From Rhodococcus globerulus NBRC 14531 (GTDB lineage Bacteria > Actinomycetota > Actinomycetes > Mycobacteriales > Mycobacteriaceae), in contig NZ_BCWX01000005.1 of assembly GCF_001894805.1 (NCBI RefSeq), positions 186,001 through 250,000 on the forward strand: 64,000 nt of DNA, written 5' to 3'. Under the pieces are notes generated by a model. That model saw nothing but the letters and a program-made list of their open reading frames with translations. It did not search any database and was not told the DNA's origin. This document shows, piece after piece, positions 27,344 to 35,467 of the stretch (position 1 is the first letter of the stretch; the number at the start of each line of letters is the position of its first letter). The translations under genes and the position numbers were made by a program.

Positions 27344-29020
27344 TCAGCCGGCGATCACCGGATCGTCCGCCAGCGCATCCGTCCTGGCCTGCAACCGCGT
27401 CCTCATCGTCTCTACCTCGGCGGCAAGAGCCTCCTCCGTCAAACCGTCACTGAGCGGAATCGACGACGCGACATCGTCCAGAATTCCCAGCGCGCGGCCA
27501 CTCGAGAAGAGCTGCTCGTACAGTTCGCGGTACGCCGTGTCATAGGTCTCGGTGAAGGCCGTCGACGCGAGGAACCGTTCCTTCAGTTGGTTGCCTCCCA
27601 TTCCGCCGCCCATGCCCCCGCCCATGGCCCCGCCGGGCGCCTGCTCGGCGCCTTCCTGTCCAGCAGCCGACTCTCCCGCACCCATCTGTCCTGCGCCCAT
27701 CTGTCCTGCACCGCGCGCTGCACGACCGGGGGGCATTGCGCCTTCTGTCATTGCGCCCTGCGGTGCGGCGCCGTCCGTCGCGACTCCCTGCTGAGCGCCG
27801 CCGCGCATACCTCCACCTCCCATGCTGATCGAATCATGCGGTCCCGCTTCGGAATTACCGCTCAGCGCCATGTTGAGATCCCACGCAACAACGGAGATTT
27901 TCTTCGACTCGAGGTCGTACCACAGATAGTAGTTCTTGCCCGGCCCCGCCATGTCATCACCGTTCACCAGAAGATTCTGCGTCGCAACGTATCTGGCGAA
28001 GGAATCGACGTCGACCCAGTTTGCGAGTTCTGAGTCGAACTGCTCATCGGTCGCCGAATCCAGCCACTTCAGGAAGCTGATGATCGGCTGAAGGTCCTGC
28101 GACCCTTCAGCATTGATCTGCTTGAACTGGTCGACGTAGGTCGTCTGGTCGTCACCTTGATAGGTGAAGCTCGAGTTGGCATCGGCCTTGTAGAGCACTC
28201 CGTCACTGTCGAACAGTGAGTTCGCATAGCCCTCGTCTGGATGCTCGAGTATCAACCGCGTCTGGGTTTCGGAGCCGTTCACCGAGTACACCGCATAGCT
28301 GTATCGCTGTGTTGGCTGGCCGGATTCAGCGGTGAGCGACAGCGCCATCGCCTCGTTCAGCACTGGGCTTCCCGGCCGGATCGACAGCTGTGTCATACCT
28401 TGGTAGGCCCGCCCGGACACATTCTTGTCAAAGCTGATCAGGAAAGGCAGAGACGCCGGATCATCGGCTGACAGGCTGACCATGCCGCCGCCCCCGCCAC
28501 CCCACTCGGGTGCGGCTGCGCCATCAGGTATCACCGCACCGCCAGGAACTACTGCCCCATCAGGAACCACTACACCGTCCGGGATTTGCATCCCGCGTCC
28601 GCCGGATTCAGTACTACTCAGGCCACGAAGCGTGGAGTTGCCTTTGAGACGCAAGCCGACATCGGTGACCAGGGTGCCGTCGATCGTGATGTCGGCCTCG
28701 ATCCACTCCTTCTCACCGTCGGTTGCGTAAGCATCGATCATCTTGTCGTAGTCGGATTCGCTGAACTCCACACTGAAGGTGTGTTCAACCGATGCGTCGA
28801 AGAAATCAACTGAGCCCGTGATGTTCTCGGTAACCTGCGACGCGATGACCGTGGCGTCGCCGGTTATGTACGGACGCACCCGAGTCTGACCGAATACGCC
28901 GGCAAGCACAGCCACAAACGCGACGAACGCAGCAGCCAACTTCCAATGCTGACGCAGAGGCGTTGGCACCCTGTGGATCAGCCGCCTACGGGGTGCAACC
29001 GGCGCTGCATTCTCGCCCAT
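27344..29020 (-). CDS. CotH-kinase-like extracellular protein
   Basis: A 558-residue protein anchored by one N-terminal membrane segment (about 28 to 45), the rest outside. It matches the CotH family of secreted atypical kinases: SVEFSESDYDKMIDAY, the RLKGNSTLRG block (124 to 133), FLISFDKN, LYKADANSSF and the metal-site region ISVVAWDLNMALS (375 to 387). Two low-complexity inserts interrupt the fold: 137 to 180 (Gly/Pro/Val-rich) and 396 to 477 (Gly/Met/Ala-rich). It is the third gene of a VTC/DUF4956/CotH operon and its ATG overlaps the previous stop by 1 nt (TGATG). Confidence 0.85.
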   Translation of the reverse strand: MGENAAPVAPRRRLIHRVPTPLRQHWKLAAAFVAFVAVLAGVFGQTRVRPYITGDATVIASQVTENITGSVDFFDASVEHTFSVEFSESDYDKMIDAYATDGEKEWIEADITIDGTLVTDVGLRLKGNSTLRGLSSTESGGRGMQIPDGVVVPDGAVVPGGAVIPDGAAAPEWGGGGGGMVSLSADDPASLPFLISFDKNVSGRAYQGMTQLSIRPGSPVLNEAMALSLTAESGQPTQRYSYAVYSVNGSETQTRLILEHPDEGYANSLFDSDGVLYKADANSSFTYQGDDQTTYVDQFKQINAEGSQDLQPIISFLKWLDSATDEQFDSELANWVDVDSFARYVATQNLLVNGDDMAGPGKNYYLWYDLESKKISVVAWDLNMALSGNSEAGPHDSISMGGGGMRGGAQQGVATDGAAPQGAMTEGAMPPGRAARGAGQMGAGQMGAGESAAGQEGAEQAPGGAMGGGMGGGMGGNQLKERFLASTAFTETYDTAYRELYEQLFSSGRALGILDDVASSIPLSDGLTEEALAAEVETMRTRLQARTDALADDPVIAG

Positions 29021-29697
29021 CAGATATCAGTCTGGTCGTAACCGGTCAGGACTGTGACTCGCTGGCCGGAGTTGACGCCACTAAGTGCCGAGATCAGTTC
29101 TGCCGGTTTCTTACCCGGCTTCAGTTGGGCGGTGTAATACAGCTCGGTGAGAGCACCCGAACGTACCGATTCGGTGGACACCAGTTCGAATTCCTTGGTG
29201 TAATCGATCAGAATGTCTTCGACCAGTGCGGTGTATCCGGGCTCCGGGGGAACCTGGACCTTCACGACCTGACGTTGCACGTCGAGCTTGAACATGTTGA
29301 ATTTGCTCATCAGGACCAAGACCAGGCAGATGGCGATGGTTGCGGCAATTGCCAGGAGGTAAAACCTTGTACCCGTGGTCATTCCGATTGCCATGACGAG
29401 GAAGATGAAGCCCACGTCGCGAGTTTCCTTGATCGCGTTGCGAAATCGCACCACGGAGAGCGCGCCGACGAGCGCAAACGCCCGTGCGACGTTCGATCCG
29501 ACAACCAGCATGATGAGGCTGATGACCATGCCCACCATCACCAATGTCTGCACGTACGACTGACTGTACGAAACGTTCTTGTGCGTCAATCGGTACACGT
29601 AGCCGATGGTCGCGGACAGCACGAAGGAAAGTGCAAGCGAGACAATGATGTCGAAGGTCGAAAAGGTGCCGCTGAGATCTTGTAGATCGAAATTCAT
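29020..29697 (-). CDS. DUF4956 membrane protein
   Basis: A 225-residue protein with about four membrane segments in residues 15 to 130 (including YVQTLVMVGMVISLIMLVVG and YLLAIAATIAICLVLVLM) and a conserved ALVGALSVVRFRNAIKETRD loop rich in charge. The soluble C-terminal 95 residues look like a ferredoxin-type domain. DUF4956 has no assigned function. It starts directly after the VTC gene stop (TAAATG) and overlaps the CotH start, so the three genes are tightly coupled and the proteins probably form one membrane complex. Confidence 0.88.
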   Translation of the reverse strand: MNFDLQDLSGTFSTFDIIVSLALSFVLSATIGYVYRLTHKNVSYSQSYVQTLVMVGMVISLIMLVVGSNVARAFALVGALSVVRFRNAIKETRDVGFIFLVMAIGMTTGTRFYLLAIAATIAICLVLVLMSKFNMFKLDVQRQVVKVQVPPEPGYTALVEDILIDYTKEFELVSTESVRSGALTELYYTAQLKPGKKPAELISALSGVNSGQRVTVLTGYDQTDI

Positions 29698-30615
29698 TTA
29701 CAGTCCTGATGTGACGAGGGAGCTCTCGAATGGAATCGAGGGCGTGAGCAGTTCTTCACGGGCATGCAGGCGCGAGCGCGGCGCCATCCCGAAGGCTTCG
29801 ACGCTCTGGCAGTATTTGGAGATTCGCACGACGGACATGTCCATCCGTGCTGCCATATCCGTAACCCAATAAGGCACACGCTCATTGGCTTTGATCTCCA
29901 CGATGCACAGGTGCGGTGGAATGATGAAGCGATTCTGCGCTTCGGCCGCGAAGTGGAAGTCGCGATCTCGGCCGTGAATTTTGTGATCGATGGTCACCCG
30001 CAAGCCGAGGTCGGCGTCGATACCGACAAACGCTTCACGCAGATATCCGGTCGTGACCGACGGCCGGAGGTCGAGATTGCCGATCAGCGTGGACACTTCG
30101 TTGACAAAGGGCTGCGCCGTTCTGTCCACGTCGATGTCGCGTCGGCCGTCACACAATTGCCGCGCAACATCGTAGGAAACCTGAACGCGCCGCTTCTGAG
30201 TCACACGATTGACCCGTTGCTTGATCTCGACGTACACAGGCGTCTCGTCAACTGCGTCGGACGGGCGACCGTACAGGCGAATTCGGAGTTTCCGGCGAAA
30301 CTTGAGTCCTTCGATCTTTTCCCAGTAGAAGCGAAGGCTCTGTGTGTCGTAGTACAGGCTGGTCACCGGGTATCCACCGATCGGCGAATTCACATCGGAG
30401 TCCATGTGTGCATTCAGTTCCTCGCGCAATGCGGGAACGTCTCGTTCGTGGGCTAGATACTTGATCTCATACCGGTTGAACGCATGGAGCGAACTAGCCG
30501 TGCGCAGAGATCGTTCGGGCGTTCCCAATGACGTGGCCTTTCTTCGTCGACTGGGAAACAGTCCACTCCACCAGGCTTTGGTAATCCTGGAGTAAAGCTG
30601 CCAAGTTGCTGTCAA
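29698..30615 (-). CDS. VTC-domain polyphosphate polymerase-like protein
   Basis: A protein of up to 305 residues of the VTC/CYTH triphosphate-tunnel group; the yeast member Vtc4 makes polyphosphate from ATP. Basic and acidic tunnel residues are in the expected strands: FNRYEIKYL (46 to 54), SLYYDT (86 to 91), KFRRKLRIRLYG (105 to 116), VYVEIKQR (127 to 134), KRRV (141 to 144) and IVEIKANERVPYW (238 to 250). No membrane segment is visible. The start is unsure: the annotated one is a TTG without a clear ribosome-binding site, and the conserved core begins only near residue 44. Confidence 0.85.
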   Translation of the reverse strand: MTATWQLYSRITKAWWSGLFPSRRRKATSLGTPERSLRTASSLHAFNRYEIKYLAHERDVPALREELNAHMDSDVNSPIGGYPVTSLYYDTQSLRFYWEKIEGLKFRRKLRIRLYGRPSDAVDETPVYVEIKQRVNRVTQKRRVQVSYDVARQLCDGRRDIDVDRTAQPFVNEVSTLIGNLDLRPSVTTGYLREAFVGIDADLGLRVTIDHKIHGRDRDFHFAAEAQNRFIIPPHLCIVEIKANERVPYWVTDMAARMDMSVVRISKYCQSVEAFGMAPRSRLHAREELLTPSIPFESSLVTSGL

Positions 30616-30633
30616 TCTCGAAGAAAGGTTGCG

Positions 30634-31824
30634 TCAACCTGAAGTTGGCTCGGTGTTCACCCGGGACTGCTCTTCAGGCGGCTCCTCGTCCACTTCCGGT
30701 TCCTCGACAGCATCTGGTGGCTTTGCAACCTCTTTCGGACCACTGATCAAGATGTCGGCCCACCGGGTAGACGGATCGATGTCGAGCAGGACGGCTTTCA
30801 CCAGAAGTGAGAGCGGAATAGCCAGCAGCGCACCGAGCGCGCCCAACACCCACGACCAGAAGATGAGCGAGAGGAAGGTCATCGTCACCGACAGACCAAC
30901 GGCGTCACCGACAAACTTGGGTTGGATAATGGACTGGATGACGAAGTTGATCACGGAGTACACGACGATCACCCACACCATCAACCATGGTCCGCCCTCG
31001 AGGAGTCCGAGCAGTGCCGGCGGGATCACACCGATCACAAATCCGATGTTCGGGATGTAGTTGGTGATGAACGACAACAACGCCCACAGAATCGGCAAGG
31101 GGATCCCCATCAACCACAGCGCGCCGCCGTCCAGCACCGCGACGATCAGACCGAAGACGGTGGACACCACCAGGTACTTGCGGGTTCCCTTGGCAAAAGT
31201 GGAAAGAGCGTAAGAGATTTCAGGGCGCTCTTCGGCCAGGATATGCAGTCTCGACCGGATACTCATGCCGTCGAAGGCCATGAACAGCAGTAGCGCCAAA
31301 ATGAACACGAGGTCCGAGAACACGCCGAGTAGGCCCTCGAGAGCTGTCTCGACCACTCCCAAAACCTTGGTGAGATCGATACTGCTGACCGTGTTTTGGA
31401 TCTGCTCGGTATCAACTCCGAAGCTGGCCAGACTACTTCGAGCCTCGTCCAGGAGCGCACCCATCTTGTCTGAGTACTCCGGCAGGATCGTGGCCAATTG
31501 AGCAGTCGAGACAACCAACGACGCGGCCAAGCCGATCAGGATCAAATACACCGTGACCAGGGCGCCGAGCATGCCGAGCCACTTCGGCCAGCTGTGCTTC
31601 TGCGCCCAATCCTGAATCGGCTGAACGGCAACGGTCAGCATCAAGGCCAGAAATACAGGACCGAGAATTCCACTGAAGCCCTTCATCCCGGCAACCGCGA
31701 CCACTGTTGCGGCAGCGCCGAGCAGCACGATCAGCCCGCGCGGAATCGACCAATGTTCGCTGCCTGTGACAGTCGGTGCCGGGGCGGGGACGGGAACAGG
31801 AGCGGGAGCCCGCTTAGAGAACAC
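30634..31824 (-). CDS. AI-2E family transporter
   Basis: A 396-residue membrane protein with about eight segments of the AI-2E (TqsA/PerM) family: GLIVLLGAAATVVAVAGMKG at the start, the FITNYIPNIGFVIGVIPP signature and VINFVIQSIIQPKFVGDAVG near the end. Family members export varied small molecules or sodium; AI-2 itself is not assured. The acidic C-terminal tail is Pro/Glu-rich. I place the start at the GTG at 31824 (FSKRAPAP), preceded by GGAAGCTG, giving an 11-nt overlap with the HdeD gene. Confidence 0.87.
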   Translation of the reverse strand: MFSKRAPAPVPVPAPAPTVTGSEHWSIPRGLIVLLGAAATVVAVAGMKGFSGILGPVFLALMLTVAVQPIQDWAQKHSWPKWLGMLGALVTVYLILIGLAASLVVSTAQLATILPEYSDKMGALLDEARSSLASFGVDTEQIQNTVSSIDLTKVLGVVETALEGLLGVFSDLVFILALLLFMAFDGMSIRSRLHILAEERPEISYALSTFAKGTRKYLVVSTVFGLIVAVLDGGALWLMGIPLPILWALLSFITNYIPNIGFVIGVIPPALLGLLEGGPWLMVWVIVVYSVINFVIQSIIQPKFVGDAVGLSVTMTFLSLIFWSWVLGALGALLAIPLSLLVKAVLLDIDPSTRWADILISGPKEVAKPPDAVEEPEVDEEPPEEQSRVNTEPTSG

Positions 31825-32386
31825 CAGCTTCCTTTGCCCGACTCCTGATCTGGAACGCACCGACGATCATCAGAATGCCGAAGAATATTGCGTACCAACC
31901 AAGCAACCAGGTCAACCCGATGATGCCTTCACCAGGGAAGATGAGCAGGATTATTCCGAAGATCACGGCCAGCACCGACGCGGCGAGTAGCCATCCCCAC
32001 CCGGAGCCCGACAAGCCCTTGAGCTTGAAAGATCCGACCACGCCGAGGATTCCGAACAGGATGGCGTAGAACGCGATGATGTACAGCAGTACCACCGCAG
32101 TGATTCCGGGCCATACCAATGCGACAACACCGGCTGCCACCGAGACCACGCCTGTGAAGACGAACCATCCCCATGAACTGAGATGCGCTCGGTCGCGGAT
32201 TGCCCGCACCAGGGTGACCACACCGTCCACGATGGAGTAGATACCGAAAACGAAGACCAAGGCCACCACGGTTATTCCCGGCCACACGAGGGCGATGATT
32301 CCGAAAATCACGCCGAAGATTCCACGGACCAGGATCATCCACCAGATCTCTTTGCCGTACAACACAAACGGGTTCGTTGCGACCAT
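31814..32386 (-). CDS. HdeD family membrane protein (DUF308)
   Basis: A 190-residue protein with six membrane segments arranged as three repeats of the DUF308 hairpin (GIFGVIFGIIALVWPGITVV, GVVSVAAGVVALVWPGITAV, and SVLAVIFGIILLIFPGEGI). The Trp-Pro-Gly motif recurs in the first two and becomes Phe-Pro-Gly in the third. E. coli HdeD aids acid resistance; the actinobacterial role is unproven. A GGAGG ribosome-binding site precedes the ATG. It overlaps the AI-2E gene. Confidence 0.88.
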   Translation of the reverse strand: MVATNPFVLYGKEIWWMILVRGIFGVIFGIIALVWPGITVVALVFVFGIYSIVDGVVTLVRAIRDRAHLSSWGWFVFTGVVSVAAGVVALVWPGITAVVLLYIIAFYAILFGILGVVGSFKLKGLSGSGWGWLLAASVLAVIFGIILLIFPGEGIIGLTWLLGWYAIFFGILMIVGAFQIRSRAKEAGVL

Positions 32387-32404
32387 CAGTAGCCTCCGAG
32401 CATT

Positions 32405-33736
32405 TCAGTTCGTCGGACGAATACCCGGTGCCGTCCACGATCCCGAGAGCACCGAAGCCTTGGGCCAATACAGTCGCAAGAATACGTTGAATCCGTCTGC
32501 CGGGCTGGGTAACCAGTTCTTTTCCTTCGAGCCGCCGGGAGACTCGTGCTGAATGTAGATATTCAGGGAGCCGTCGTCCTCGAATCCCAAGTCACTTCGG
32601 TCACCGATGGCGTATCGATCAATCGGATTGTCCACGAAGAACTGTCGCTCGTTCATCATTGTCAGCGACCAGAAACCTTCGACCGGCGGAAGCTCGTCCT
32701 CGTCGAAGTGCAGTACGTAGTTCTTCTCCCCGGTCAGGGCATTACCGTCGATGTCAGTGGTGGCATGCGGGTACACGGCGTCCGCGTCGAGGTTGGCGCC
32801 GAATCCCAGCCATACGATCAAAGCCCGCTGCGCATAGTGCGTTCCGTAGTGCCCCAACCCGCGGTGCATGGTCCAGCCGTTCTTCGGGGAACTTTCGGCG
32901 TCGGCCGCGATCGTGTGCAGCAGGTCCATGCCGCTGCGTGCGGCGCGGTCCAATGCGTCGCGCACTTCGGGTGGCCGCGACGCCCACGCGAGTCCCGACC
33001 CGATTCCTATGTCGCCGAGCTGCTTCATGATCTCGGAATCCTCGGGACGCGGTGGATTGTCGTCGAGTAACGCGTCGAGTGCGGTGAAGAACGCCTGTCC
33101 GTCCATCGCGGCAACCTGGTCGACCGGGGGTGTGAACGTATCGACTGTCGGGTCGAGCGAGCCTTCGGGCGCCGTGTATCCCGCCTTGTTGTCCGTCCAC
33201 TGCGACAGTGGTGTCAGCCGGGTTCCGTCCTGCAACGTGTGTACTGCGGCGAGGTCGGTGCCGCCCGATGTGGCGTAGCGCGCCACTATCCAATTCATCG
33301 CCGTCGGCGAGCGGAGAAGCGTCGTACCCCGCGGCACTTCGCCTTTCCATGTCGGACCCGCCACGACGTACGGTCCGCCGGTACGACCTACCGTGCGGGA
33401 ACCGGGCACGGTGAAGACATCGCTCCACGCGTCGAGAATCGGGACCAGCCAGTACCTCGTCCCGAAGTCCGGCAACGTCAGGACCTGCGGTTCGGTCCGC
33501 AGGTCCAACCACGCCGACGAGTAGAGAGTGTCCGCGTTGGGTGAGACCACATCCGTGAACGACGCATCCGGGGTTTCCCGCGCGTACGCAAACTGGTTGA
33601 GCGGCGCTTTCATGCCCTGTGGTGTCGCCGTTGCCGTCATCACGTCCCGTGAGACCGCCGCGATCAACAGTGGATATCCGAATATCCAGGCCTGCGTTGC
33701 CAAATCATCCAACGACGAGCGCTTCGAGGCAGTCAT
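32405..33736 (-). CDS. DUF1254/DUF1214 domain protein
   Basis: A 443-residue soluble protein with the DUF1254 domain at the N-terminal side (residues 15 to 150, AWIFGYPLLIAAVSRDVM, SPNADTLYSSAWLDL) and the DUF1214 domain at the C-terminal side (residues 320 to 435, YVLHFDEDELPPVEGFWSLTM). No signal peptide is evident, although many relatives are exported. No biochemical function is established for the family. It is first of a minus-strand run with HdeD and AI-2E genes. Confidence 0.87.
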   Translation of the reverse strand: MTASKRSSLDDLATQAWIFGYPLLIAAVSRDVMTATATPQGMKAPLNQFAYARETPDASFTDVVSPNADTLYSSAWLDLRTEPQVLTLPDFGTRYWLVPILDAWSDVFTVPGSRTVGRTGGPYVVAGPTWKGEVPRGTTLLRSPTAMNWIVARYATSGGTDLAAVHTLQDGTRLTPLSQWTDNKAGYTAPEGSLDPTVDTFTPPVDQVAAMDGQAFFTALDALLDDNPPRPEDSEIMKQLGDIGIGSGLAWASRPPEVRDALDRAARSGMDLLHTIAADAESSPKNGWTMHRGLGHYGTHYAQRALIVWLGFGANLDADAVYPHATTDIDGNALTGEKNYVLHFDEDELPPVEGFWSLTMMNERQFFVDNPIDRYAIGDRSDLGFEDDGSLNIYIQHESPGGSKEKNWLPSPADGFNVFLRLYWPKASVLSGSWTAPGIRPTN

Positions 33737-33797
33737 GCCCGGTGAATACCACCGCCCTCACCTGCGCAAACCACCGCCGGCACCTGCGCTCATCACC

Positions 33798-33827
33798 GCT
33801 GGCACTCTCCTACTCTTGTGTGCCAGC
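33798..33827. promoter_or_regulatory. Perfect 8-bp inverted repeat in divergent promoter region
   Basis: GCTGGCAC and GTGCCAGC are separated by 14 nt between the divergent DUF1254 gene and the hypothetical gene at 33904. The spacing of one-and-a-half to two helical turns would suit a dimeric repressor. No regulator candidate is adjacent. Confidence 0.4.
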
Positions 33828-33903
33828 AGTGTTTAGGCGCATATTTTAGCTACCCAACGACGTGTGCCGGATTTACCTGTCATCACCTCGGGGAGGAACA
33901 GAG

Positions 33904-34431
33904 ATGAATAGAAATGAAGCGATAGGCATCTCACCGTTCCAGTCGGCCGGAGCGTTGCAGGGTTTTGTCATTTCGGGGCGTTGGCCCGACACCACCAAAG
34001 AATGGGCGCAACTGCTCGCATTGGCTGTGCGGGTCGCGTCACTCCCCGGTCTGTTGCCCACCTCGACGGTTTTCGGCGTGCGCGAGGACGTCCCGGACGA
34101 TCCACAACCGGGCACTGTGGGATTGGTGATGGCCGAAGGTCCGGTTCTCGGAGATTTTGCTCTGCCACCTGGGCGTTTTTCCGAGCATCAACCGCCGGCG
34201 CTGATCATGCTGCACCCACCCTCCGAAACGACTCCCAGCCTGCCGGAATGTGAGGGCAGCGCCTCTGGGTGTGTCCTGCTTCCAGGACTGCCGTACCTCG
34301 GCTTGGACCATCGCGCGGCCTGGGTGGAAGCCGAGGCCGACGGGACGGTCGTCTCGATGATCAGCCGGGTAGGCATCGATCCGATCAGCGATCCCGACAC
34401 CGCAGTTTTGGCAATGCTCCTTGCCTGCTGA
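33904..34431 (+). CDS. Hypothetical protein
   Basis: A 175-residue soluble protein not assigned to a family. The ATG at 33904 (MNRNEAIGISPFQ) follows a strong GGGAGGA ribosome-binding site, whereas the longer frame from 33862 does not. It has no membrane segment, a Pro-rich middle (LPPGRFSEHQPPALIMLHPP) and two cysteines close to ECEGSASGC. It is the only gene between the DUF1254 gene and the manganese riboswitch. Confidence 0.65.
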   Translation: MNRNEAIGISPFQSAGALQGFVISGRWPDTTKEWAQLLALAVRVASLPGLLPTSTVFGVREDVPDDPQPGTVGLVMAEGPVLGDFALPPGRFSEHQPPALIMLHPPSETTPSLPECEGSASGCVLLPGLPYLGLDHRAAWVEAEADGTVVSMISRVGIDPISDPDTAVLAMLLAC

Positions 34432-34502
34432 CGGTAACGGTAAGCGATAAGTTCGGGCTCCCAAACTTGCTGTGCGCTTTGCCAATTCGTGAAACGCAGG
34501 CT

Positions 34503-34648
34503 AACCTCGGTAACAACGAAGGGGAGTAGCCCCCAATCGCCTGTGTCGACATACTGGTTCAACGCGTTCCGCCTGGTGCGGATCGCGAAGCACCCGGCCT
34601 GGCGAACCGAAGGTTTCTGACCTCGGTGGGCGAGACCTTCGGCCGGAC
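34503..34648 (+). ncRNA. yybP-ykoY manganese riboswitch
   Basis: The two conserved blocks of this aptamer are present: the 5' GGGGAGTAGCC (34520 to 34530) and the 3' GGGCGAGACC (34627 to 34636). The closing stem P1 pairs cgaagg (34516 to 34521) with ccttcg (34635 to 34640), and the blocks are linked by paired elements. The gene downstream is a TMEM165/GDT1-type exporter, a known partner of this Mn2+-sensing riboswitch. Confidence 0.9.
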
Positions 34649-34670
34649 AAACGCACCCGTTGCGTCTGTC
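34644..34670 (+). other. Hairpin in riboswitch expression platform
   Basis: ggacaaacgca pairs with tgcgtctgtcc (one mismatch). There is no T run behind it, so it is not a simple terminator; it may separate the aptamer from the ribosome-binding-site hairpin. Confidence 0.5.
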
Positions 34671-34691
34671 CAGGCCGGAGGCCCCATATTT

Positions 34692-34716
34692 CCTCCGACC
34701 GATACGGACCGGAGGA
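34692..34716 (+). promoter_or_regulatory. Hairpin that hides the ribosome-binding site of the Mn exporter gene
   Basis: cctccg upstream pairs with cggagg inside the Shine-Dalgarno ggaggag (34711 to 34717) of the TTG-started gene at 34724. A short inner pairing (accg/cggacc) extends the stem. Sequestration released by Mn2+ binding would make this a translational on-switch. Confidence 0.6.
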
Positions 34717-34723
34717 GTTAATC

Positions 34724-35467
34724 TTGCTAGCCGCAATACTTTTGAGCTTCGGCGTTATCTTCGTCGCTGAACTCGGCGACAAATCCCAGCTGATGGCAAT
34801 GACATTTGCCCTGCGCTATCGCTGGTGGGTTGTTCTCGGCGGAATCACCGTCGCCACCACCCTTGTTCACCTGGTGTCAGTGGCTGTCGGCCACTACCTG
34901 GGCGTCGCACTGCCCACGGCGGCAATTTCCATCGTCGGCGGTATCGCCTTCCTGGTCTTCGGCCTCTGGACCCTGCGCGGTGACGATCTCACCGAGGACG
35001 AGCAGAACAAGGCCGGACGCGTCACCCGCTCAGCCTTCATCGCTGTCGCGTCGGCCTTCTTCCTCGCAGAACTCGGCGACAAGACCATGCTCGCCACCAT
35101 CACCCTTGCGACCGACAACGACTGGATCGGCATCTGGATCGGATCGACCGTCGGCATGGTGGCGGCCGACGCTCTCGCCATCATCATCGGCTCGGTGCTG
35201 GGCAAGCACCTCCCGGAGGGATTCATCAAGATCGGTGCCGCGGTGCTGTTCTTCGTCTTCGGTGTCTGGCTGCTGCTCGACGGTATTTTCCCGGACTCGT
35301 CCGCCGGCATCATCGGCGGCGGAGTTGTCCTGGCAATGTCCGTGGTGGGTGCGCTGGCCCGGATGGTCTGGAAGCGCACCCATCCGAAGCCTCCTTCAGA
35401 GCTTGGCTCTGATCTCCTGCGCGATCGGCTGGAACTGCTCGAGGAAGGTAAGCGCCCAACCGAATGA
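34724..35467 (+). CDS. TMEM165/GDT1 (UPF0016) family manganese exporter
   Basis: A 247-residue membrane protein with six segments in two homologous halves, each carrying the family motif: VAELGDKSQLMAMTFAL (residues 14 to 30) and LAELGDKTMLATITLA (about 113 to 128). Bacterial members export Mn2+ and are switched on by the yybP-ykoY riboswitch, which precedes it here. The start is the TTG at 34724 behind GGAGGAG. The hydrophilic C-terminus is encoded in DNA that also codes, on the other strand, for the end of the siderophore-binding protein. Confidence 0.93.
   Translation: MLAAILLSFGVIFVAELGDKSQLMAMTFALRYRWWVVLGGITVATTLVHLVSVAVGHYLGVALPTAAISIVGGIAFLVFGLWTLRGDDLTEDEQNKAGRVTRSAFIAVASAFFLAELGDKTMLATITLATDNDWIGIWIGSTVGMVAADALAIIIGSVLGKHLPEGFIKIGAAVLFFVFGVWLLLDGIFPDSSAGIIGGGVVLAMSVVGALARMVWKRTHPKPPSELGSDLLRDRLELLEEGKRPTE

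Noticed and set aside
27590..27740. Repeats in the CotH gene as a possible CRISPR array
   Set aside because: Units are short, imperfect and in frame (Gly/Met-rich coding); no spacer-repeat pattern is present here or anywhere else in the window.
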